DNA from: Candidatus Zixiibacteriota bacterium | Lineage (GTDB): Bacteria; Zixibacteria; MSB-5A5; GN15; FEB-12 | Reading direction: 5' to 3' | NCBI GenBank assembly: GCA_019038695.1 | Contig: JAHOYZ010000015.1 | Coordinates: 1-64,000, forward strand | DNA length: 64,000 bases | Shown here: piece after piece, positions 59,039 to 64,000 of the stretch | How the letters are laid out: each line of letters starts with the position of its first letter | How positions within the stretch are numbered: position 1 is the stretch's first letter | Translations under genes and position numbers: made by a program | Notes under the pieces: generated by a model | Seen by the model: the letters and a program-made list of their open reading frames with translations, nothing else | The model's database searches: none | What the model was told of the DNA's origin: nothing

Positions 59039-60166
59039 CTACAGCGGCATTTCGACAATGCGATAGCGTTTGTAGACGGTAGCTCCCATTTGTTCGATAG
59101 CCTTGCGCATCAGATCATTGGTCTCAAGCACCCAGGATGCTTCGCCCCAACTGTAGCCTTTACCTGTGGCTGTCGTAAAACAGGCGTGGTACATAATCAT
59201 CTCAAGACCACGTTTCTGGAACTGGGGAATAACGCCAAAAGTGATAATACGAGCGCAGTTGATCTTATTGCGGATTTTCGTATGCCACAGAAGTTTGAGT
59301 AACCCCGTGGGCCAAAGTTTGCCTTTGAGATGAATGAGCGCCTGGTTGATATCCGGCAACGCCAAGCAAAATGCAACCGGCGTGTCGCCACGTTCGCAGA
59401 CGAATGCGATATCCGGATCAAGAATCTGCTTGAGATTCTTGGCCGTGTGGAAAAACTCATCCTTGGTCATGGGAATAAATCCCCAGTTCTTTTCCCAAGC
59501 CTGGTTATATACCCGGTGGATACGCTTAACTTCGTTGTCGAAGTCCTTCATGTTTAGACTTCGAATAGTGATCTTGGCACGGGCAGTGATTTTCTCTACG
59601 ACCTTCGCGATACGGGGCGAAACCGGGACCTCTTCAGAAAACCGATATGCCACCAGATCCATAGCTTTCTTGAGACCAAACTTCTCCGTCAAGCGTGGCA
59701 GGTAGGGTTGATTGTAAGTCATCATCACTGTGGGAGGACTGTCAAATCCCTCAATGAGAAAACCACACTCATGATTGGTGGAGAAACTCATCGGGCCACG
59801 CATTTTCTCCATCCCCTCACGCTTGATAGTAATCATAGCGACCTTAAGAAGGGTTGAGGCGATCTCATAGTCGTCAGGACAATCAAAGAAACCAAAGAAA
59901 CCAACCTGCTCCGCCTGAAAATCATTGTGGTTGTAGTTGATGCAGGTTGCTATACGTCCCACTACCTCATTACCGTCCATAGCCAGGAACATCTTTACCC
60001 GGGCCGAATGGAAGAACGGATTCTTCTCTTGATCGAAAAACTCAAGCCGCTCCGAGATAAGCGGTGTGACATAATTGGGATCGTTACGATACAAACGGTT
60101 GGGGTATGTAATGAACTGCTTCAATTGTGAAGCAGATTCAACTTCGATCACTTCTATCTTTGCCAT
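59039..60166 (-). CDS. GNAT-fold acyltransferase-like protein, partner of the SPT-like enzyme
   Basis: A 375-residue soluble protein made of two GNAT-like halves. The N-terminal half has ITYPNRLYRNDPNYVTPLIS, NPFFHSARVKMFLA and VVGRIATCINYNHNDF; the centre has MRGPMSFSTNHECGFLIEGF; the C-terminal half contains CARIITFGVIPQFQKRGLEM, an acyl-CoA-binding-like loop, then SWGEASWVLETNDLMRKAIE. Many bacterial phyla carry this family without known function. It is encoded 11 bases after a serine-palmitoyltransferase-like gene and ends the transcript. A role in N-acylating the sphingoid base made by that enzyme, as the GNAT-type bacterial ceramide synthase of Caulobacter does, is an inference from context only. 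Confidence 0.7.
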   Translation of the reverse strand: MAKIEVIEVESASQLKQFITYPNRLYRNDPNYVTPLISERLEFFDQEKNPFFHSARVKMFLAMDGNEVVGRIATCINYNHNDFQAEQVGFFGFFDCPDDYEIASTLLKVAMITIKREGMEKMRGPMSFSTNHECGFLIEGFDSPPTVMMTYNQPYLPRLTEKFGLKKAMDLVAYRFSEEVPVSPRIAKVVEKITARAKITIRSLNMKDFDNEVKRIHRVYNQAWEKNWGFIPMTKDEFFHTAKNLKQILDPDIAFVCERGDTPVAFCLALPDINQALIHLKGKLWPTGLLKLLWHTKIRNKINCARIITFGVIPQFQKRGLEMIMYHACFTTATGKGYSWGEASWVLETNDLMRKAIEQMGATVYKRYRIVEMPL

Positions 60167-60177
60167 AGGCTGCGTGA

Positions 60178-61434
60178 CTAAGGAATAAGTCCCTTCTCCC
60201 TGCCGACACGAGCGACCACTTCTACTACCCGGTTGAGTTGCTCGTCGGTGTGGGTGGCCGTATATGAAGTCCGTATCATGGCCTGTCCGGGGGGTACCGC
60301 CGGTGAGACCACCGGGTTGGTGAACACGCCATTGTCAAAAAGTGCTTTCCAGAAAGTGAACGCATCAAGGTCATCGCCGACCACAATTGGCACAATCGGA
60401 GTCTCGGTGTCGCCGATATCAAAGCCGAGGTCACGGAACTCCTGTTGCATGCGACGTGCATTTTTCCACACTCGCTCTCGTCTCTCTGGTTCGGATTCAA
60501 TTATATCCAGTGCCGCCAGAACCGAAGCTGCATTGGCCGGTGGAATTGAAGCCGAGAATATCAATGCCCGAGCGCGGTGTTTGATATAGTTGATTATGTG
60601 CTTATCTGCCGCTATAAACCCACCCAGCGAGGCAAACGACTTGGAGAATGTCCCCATCGTGATATCAACTTTGTCAATCAATCCGAAATGCTCGGCCGTT
60701 CCGGCACCCGTTTCACCAAGGACACCTATTGCGTGAGCATCATCGACCAGAACCCGCACGTTATAGCGTTGGGCAACATCAACCAGCCGCGGCAAATTGA
60801 CAATATCGCCTTCCATTGAGAAGACACCATCAACCACTACCAGCAAGCCCCCGCGCGAGTTGTTCGAGCGCACGTTGGAAACAACCCGTTCGAAATCATC
60901 CATATCATTGTGGGCAAACTTGTAAACCTTGCCGTACGAGAGCCGGGTACCATCGACAATGCTGGCGTGATCCTGGCGGTCGATAATGACCGCATCATTC
61001 TTTCCCACCAGGGTTGCAATTGTGCCAAGATTGGTCTGGAAACCGGTAGAAAAAACCAGCGCTGCGGGACGTTTCATGAACCGGGCCAGGCGTTCTTCAA
61101 GCTCAACATGAAGGTCCAGGGTGCCGTTGAGAAGACGCGAGCCGGTACAACCGGAACCATATTTGCGGACGGCTTCAGCCGCCGCTTCTTTGACCTTGGG
61201 ATGATCGACCAGCCCCAGGTAATTGTTGGAACCAACCATGATGCACTTCTGGCCGTCTATATCCACTTCGTCGCCGGGAGCAGACTGCATCGGATGAAAG
61301 TAGGGATAAATACCCATCTCCATCACCTTCTGAGGGTCGCAGTAGGTGCGGCATTTCTCGAAGAGGTCGATATATGTTGTTCCGGTCTTATTCACACTGG
61401 CTTGGGCCGCTATATCATGCTGACTTTCACTCAT
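60178..61434 (-). CDS. Serine palmitoyltransferase-like alpha-oxoamine synthase
   Basis: A 418-residue PLP enzyme of the alpha-oxoamine synthase group (KBL, AONS, SPT). Segments include MVGSNNYLGLVDHPKVKEAA, GSGCTGSRLLNGTLDLHVEL, ALVFSTGFQTNLGTIATLVG, VDDAHAIGVLGETGAGTAEH and the PLP-Lys motif TFSKSFASLGGFIAAD (~265). The GSRLLNGTLDLHVELE and TAEHFGL stretches and the N-terminal PYFHPMQS segment resemble bacterial serine palmitoyltransferase more than KBL or BioF. No biotin or threonine genes are nearby. It would condense serine with a fatty acyl thioester to 3-ketosphinganine. ATG 61434 has AGG five bases upstream; the frame upstream of it is probably untranslated. Confidence 0.82.
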   Translation of the reverse strand: MSESQHDIAAQASVNKTGTTYIDLFEKCRTYCDPQKVMEMGIYPYFHPMQSAPGDEVDIDGQKCIMVGSNNYLGLVDHPKVKEAAAEAVRKYGSGCTGSRLLNGTLDLHVELEERLARFMKRPAALVFSTGFQTNLGTIATLVGKNDAVIIDRQDHASIVDGTRLSYGKVYKFAHNDMDDFERVVSNVRSNNSRGGLLVVVDGVFSMEGDIVNLPRLVDVAQRYNVRVLVDDAHAIGVLGETGAGTAEHFGLIDKVDITMGTFSKSFASLGGFIAADKHIINYIKHRARALIFSASIPPANAASVLAALDIIESEPERRERVWKNARRMQQEFRDLGFDIGDTETPIVPIVVGDDLDAFTFWKALFDNGVFTNPVVSPAVPPGQAMIRTSYTATHTDEQLNRVVEVVARVGREKGLIP

Positions 61435-61500
61435 ACTTACCTGCTGGACGAAACCCAATTTGACCCTATTTGTCAAGCTAATAGCCGAAGGAACTGGCTA

Positions 61501-62670
61501 TCAATGCCCCAACGTGTGGCGGTAGCTGATGGTCAAACCTCTGTACTTGCGATCAGGGAAAAGCGATTTGTAGTTATACCGTGCTTCAGTATATTCGACC
61601 GCGATCCGGTCCATCAGGAACTGGAGGGTCCGACTTGGCGGGGTAGACGTGCCAGACGTTAGCGCGGCCAGAACCTTCACCAGACCGGGACTACTGATTG
61701 TGAAACCCCAGGTAGTTCTGTCGAAGTCTCCTCCCGGATTGTAGACCCAGGTTGTACTGTCATCGTCCCTACCATCGCATTCACCAATTCGGAAAGATAC
61801 CGCTTCAACCAGCCCCATCTCTACCCCTCGATGTGCCAACCAATCATCCAGATGCGTTTTCTCATCATCAATCGCGGAAGTGATCGAAATCAGCCTCCAG
61901 TCCCAGAATGGGATCTTCCATTTGACACCCAACTCAATTGCATATCCCCAGCGTCGAGAGCTGTGAAGTGGATAGCTGTTGTCACCACTATCAACATCCA
62001 ATCCCTCATTCCGCCAGGCCACTCCGAATACGGGTCGGACTATAGCCGAGATAGTTTCGTTTAACCTCATATTGAATAAGCTGTCCAGAGGCAACTGAAG
62101 TGTCGCACCATAGTCAAAGGCGTGTGCCTTGTCATTAAAACGACCCTCCGCCCCCTGTTCAATCAGCTTGTAGGTTCCTCCCAGGGCGATGCGAACCGAA
62201 CCATTGTAGGCTAAGGCGAAGACAAAATTATCGGACTTTTCAATCCACTGAAAAAGCCGGCCGGTTGGTGCGCGATAGTAGTCGGTCTCCACCATTTCAG
62301 GAGATTCAAACTTCACGCGGTACCATCCGAGACCACAACTCAGTGGCAGGCCAAGCCCGAACTGTCTGGCGTCAAATCCCACAATTGCCAGAGCTAACTG
62401 CTTCCTAAAATCCACCGGTAGCGTGGTGGACCAGAGTGGAGGTGTAATTGATATTCTTTGCTGGGTCGCATACAGCCCCAACCCTGCTGGATTGAAATAC
62501 ATCGAGTGCGGATCGAAAAGGGCAACTCCGGCTTCGCCCATGCCATTGGCACGAAGAGAAAGGGACCCCTCCAGGAACGACGTACCAGCTGTCCCAACTT
62601 TTGTTTGTCCAGAGACAATGGCGGGGATGAGTATAATGAATATGAGAAATGCTACGAACCCTGACCGCAT
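61501..62670 (-). CDS. PorV/PorQ-like outer membrane beta-barrel protein
   Basis: A 389-residue exported protein (signal MRSGFVAFLIFIILIPAIVSGQ). The start of the mature part, VGTAGTSFLEGSLSLRANGM followed by GEAGVALFDPHSMYFNPAGL, is the hallmark of the PorV/UPF0164 outer membrane family, in which a FadL-like 14-strand barrel is expected; the alternating hydrophobic strands and the final RGLTISYRHTLGH fit. PorV is the shuttle of type IX secretion, but PorV-like proteins are also numerous outside it. ATG 62670 follows GGAAGGGA at five bases. A T9SS-type sorted protein is encoded 7 kb away. Confidence 0.78.
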   Translation of the reverse strand: MRSGFVAFLIFIILIPAIVSGQTKVGTAGTSFLEGSLSLRANGMGEAGVALFDPHSMYFNPAGLGLYATQQRISITPPLWSTTLPVDFRKQLALAIVGFDARQFGLGLPLSCGLGWYRVKFESPEMVETDYYRAPTGRLFQWIEKSDNFVFALAYNGSVRIALGGTYKLIEQGAEGRFNDKAHAFDYGATLQLPLDSLFNMRLNETISAIVRPVFGVAWRNEGLDVDSGDNSYPLHSSRRWGYAIELGVKWKIPFWDWRLISITSAIDDEKTHLDDWLAHRGVEMGLVEAVSFRIGECDGRDDDSTTWVYNPGGDFDRTTWGFTISSPGLVKVLAALTSGTSTPPSRTLQFLMDRIAVEYTEARYNYKSLFPDRKYRGLTISYRHTLGH

Positions 62671-62784
62671 GGTGTTCCCTTCCGTATATTGCATGTGTGA
62701 TTCTGCTGGTAGTATAGCACGTTCACCGTAATATCACAATCACGTTCTCGCAAGAAAGAGGTCAAGCGACACACTGCTGTCAGT

Positions 62785-62880
62785 ATGGCAGAGCCCCATG
62801 GTGGTTCTGCCGCATTCGGCAGGAGCACAGGGCTCCTACTCAAACCCTTCCTCGAGAGGCGGGTTCGAGGACGGACCCAC
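62785..62880. repeat. Dispersed palindromic repeats upstream of the PorV-like gene
   Basis: GGCAGAGCCCCATGGTGGTTCTGCC (62789-62813) and GGCAGGAGCACAGGGCTCCT (62818-62837, the reverse of the 2561 and 32177 module) stand in tandem and are followed by GGACCCACCCTACGAC, just before the end of the O-methyltransferase gene. Confidence 0.65.
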
Positions 62881-62891
62881 CCTACGACACT

Positions 62892-63488
62892 TCAGCTTCG
62901 TCGGCACAGGAGTTCCCCTTTGCCAATTGGCAATACTACCGCGTCAACTCGTTCGTCCGCCAACGCCCGGTCAACGAATGGCTTTAGTTCGGTCTGGTGG
63001 CTGGTAACATTGTCCGCCACCAAGATTCCTCCCTTGACCATATTAGGAATCACTTGCTCATAACAGGCTTGATAAGCCTCTTTCTCCGCATCGAGGAAGC
63101 AGAACGCGATTTTGCTGAAGTCTCCTAAGTTTTCCAAAGCATCTCCGACAACCAATTCTACAACGTCGTTTACCTTGGCCTTTCGAAACGTCTCCTCTGC
63201 CAGGCGTGCTTTCTCCTCCAGTAGCTCGAAGGTTACCAGCTTAGCCCCCACCGCTCGGCAAGCGAGAGCCAGGTAGAGGCTCGAATATCCGGCGCTTGTT
63301 CCGATCTCAACAAACTTGCCCCTGGGGGCACCAGCCGCAAGAATCGCCAGAAAGTGTCCTGTCTCCGGTGGAATCTGTCGTAATCGTTTCATGCGCATCG
63401 TACCGTCAATGCGATCCTTGGCGTCTATCATTTCGAGACAGTGCATCTGCCGCTGGATCTCCAGAGGCATGTTACTCAATATGCTCAT
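62892..63488 (-). CDS. Class I SAM-dependent O-methyltransferase, COMT-like
   Basis: A 198-residue methyltransferase. The SAM motif is KFVEIGTSAGYSSLYLALAC (~67-86), then LVTFELLEEKARLAEETF and a metal/catalytic region FCFLDAEKEAYQACYEQVIP with GGILVADNVTS; the DAE...DN pattern is that of catechol or caffeoyl-CoA O-methyltransferases that need Mg. The methyl acceptor is unknown. ATG 63488 overlaps the stop of the macrodomain gene (ATGA) and has GGAGGG four bases upstream, so the two genes are translationally coupled. Confidence 0.82.
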   Translation of the reverse strand: MSILSNMPLEIQRQMHCLEMIDAKDRIDGTMRMKRLRQIPPETGHFLAILAAGAPRGKFVEIGTSAGYSSLYLALACRAVGAKLVTFELLEEKARLAEETFRKAKVNDVVELVVGDALENLGDFSKIAFCFLDAEKEAYQACYEQVIPNMVKGGILVADNVTSHQTELKPFVDRALADERVDAVVLPIGKGELLCRRS

Positions 63489-63994
63489 CGGTCCCTCCCT
63501 GCCGCTTTCGTGAAGGCGTACACGCCCAATTCGTCGAACATACAAAACACTACCCGCTCAAGATGCTTCGCTACCGGCTGATACCCTCGCACTGCGGCTT
63601 CCATCAGGTTGGCGCAGGCAGTCATTGGAAAGCCACCCACACCGGTACCAAAGGCGGGAAAAGCAAGCGACTTGATTCCGAGTTTCTCGGCCAGATTGAG
63701 CGAACTGACTGTGGCCTGGCGAATGAGTTTGTCATTGGTCCTGAGATCCTGGCCCATGACGGCAGCATGGATGACATACTTGTAAGGCAACTTTCCCGCT
63801 GTCGAAAACACTGCCTCACCCGGCATCACCGGTCCTTTTATCATGGCGTCGTCTTCGATTGATTGTCCGCCTGCGTTCTTGATCGCTCCCGCAACTCCGG
63901 CTCCCATCCAGAACTCGTTGTTGGCGGCGTTAACAATCGCTTCGGTGTCAACATGAGTGATATCGCCCCTGATGATCTCAATTGAAAACGGCAT
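63485..63994 (-). CDS. Macrodomain protein, ADP-ribose / O-acetyl-ADP-ribose hydrolase type
   Basis: A 169-residue macrodomain. Signatures are IEIIRGDITHVDTEAIVNAA, then NNEFWMGAGVAGAIKNAGG, the loop GEAVFSTAGKLPYKYVIHA and LAFPAFGTGVGGFPMTACAN. These bind ADP-ribose; related proteins remove ADP-ribose from proteins or hydrolyse O-acetyl-ADP-ribose. The Asn-Asn and Gly-rich loops are intact, so catalysis is plausible. ATG 63994 lies six bases from the window edge, so upstream context is not visible. It is coupled to the O-methyltransferase gene. Confidence 0.9.
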   Translation of the reverse strand: MPFSIEIIRGDITHVDTEAIVNAANNEFWMGAGVAGAIKNAGGQSIEDDAMIKGPVMPGEAVFSTAGKLPYKYVIHAAVMGQDLRTNDKLIRQATVSSLNLAEKLGIKSLAFPAFGTGVGGFPMTACANLMEAAVRGYQPVAKHLERVVFCMFDELGVYAFTKAAGRDR

Positions 63995-64000
63995 GGACTA

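Noticed and set aside
60910-61662. A 250-codon plus-strand frame across the SPT-like gene and the following gap
   Set aside because: Antisense to a well-conserved PLP enzyme and extends into intergenic DNA without a ribosome site.

Overview
The window looks like a chromosome segment of an uncultured Gram-negative bacterium of the FCB superphylum, most probably candidate division Zixibacteria or a close relative. This is inferred from three things: exported proteins ending in paired dockerin-like repeats with the core DLTYLVAYLFTGGP, a Por/T9SS-type C-terminal sorting domain with a PorV-like barrel and a DUF5686 protein, and a complete menaquinone pathway. I ran no database search, so all names rest on motif recognition. 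No rRNA, tRNA, CRISPR array, integrase or insertion sequence was found.

Layout. 1-4433 (minus strand): a lipoprotein cut by the window edge, murQ, a lipoprotein and a cytoplasmic M3 oligopeptidase. 4858-6114: a solitary AIPR-like gene (candidate phage defence) on the plus strand between repeat-rich gaps. 6538-17760 (minus): a membrane-embedded spermidine-synthase-like protein, an O-antigen ligase/polymerase, a CarboxypepD_reg-DUF5686 protein, a secreted M14 peptidase with thrombospondin type 3 and dockerin repeats, and an exported M3 peptidase. 17875: a hotdog thioesterase, likely MenI. 18381-19994: an exported propeller-transglutaminase protein. 20040-29136 (minus): an almost gapless menaquinone operon in the order menG(ubiE)-menF-menD-menH-menB-menA-menC-menE. 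29528-32929 (plus): aldo/keto reductase, DinB-like protein, PflX-type radical SAM protein and VanY-like peptidase. 33140-35624 (minus): small unknowns and a CPBP membrane protease. 35815-39569 (plus): uvrA and mutM. 39800-43900: a 1366-residue secreted multidomain dockerin protein.

44317-50820 holds the replication-origin neighbourhood, all on the minus strand: mrp, dnaA, dnaN, recF and an orphan sugar-type ABC ATPase. DnaA boxes lie on both sides of dnaA. 51071-53908 is a large exported M14 peptidase. 53986-54490 is a T9SS-sorted protein whose signal peptide appears to be separated by a one-base shift. 54752-58021 is a DUF1015-serA-serC serine operon with a promoter and a perfect inverted repeat in its leader. 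58142-58987 is a DUF4846 protein. 59039-61434 is a serine-palmitoyltransferase-like enzyme followed by a GNAT acyltransferase, a candidate sphingolipid module. The window ends with a PorV-like outer membrane protein, an O-methyltransferase and a macrodomain protein.

Intergenic gaps are filled with short palindromic repeats of several families (REP-like). Some appear to have entered genes: one lies in frame in menE, one supplies the ribosome site and start codon of the VanY gene, and one lies at the N-terminus of the O-antigen ligase. A 15-bp tandem repeat encoding RGD-containing peptides occurs in both menD and menG. The best candidates for undescribed biology are the DUF1015-serA-serC operon, the SPT-GNAT pair, the repeat system that enters coding sequence, and the solo AIPR gene.
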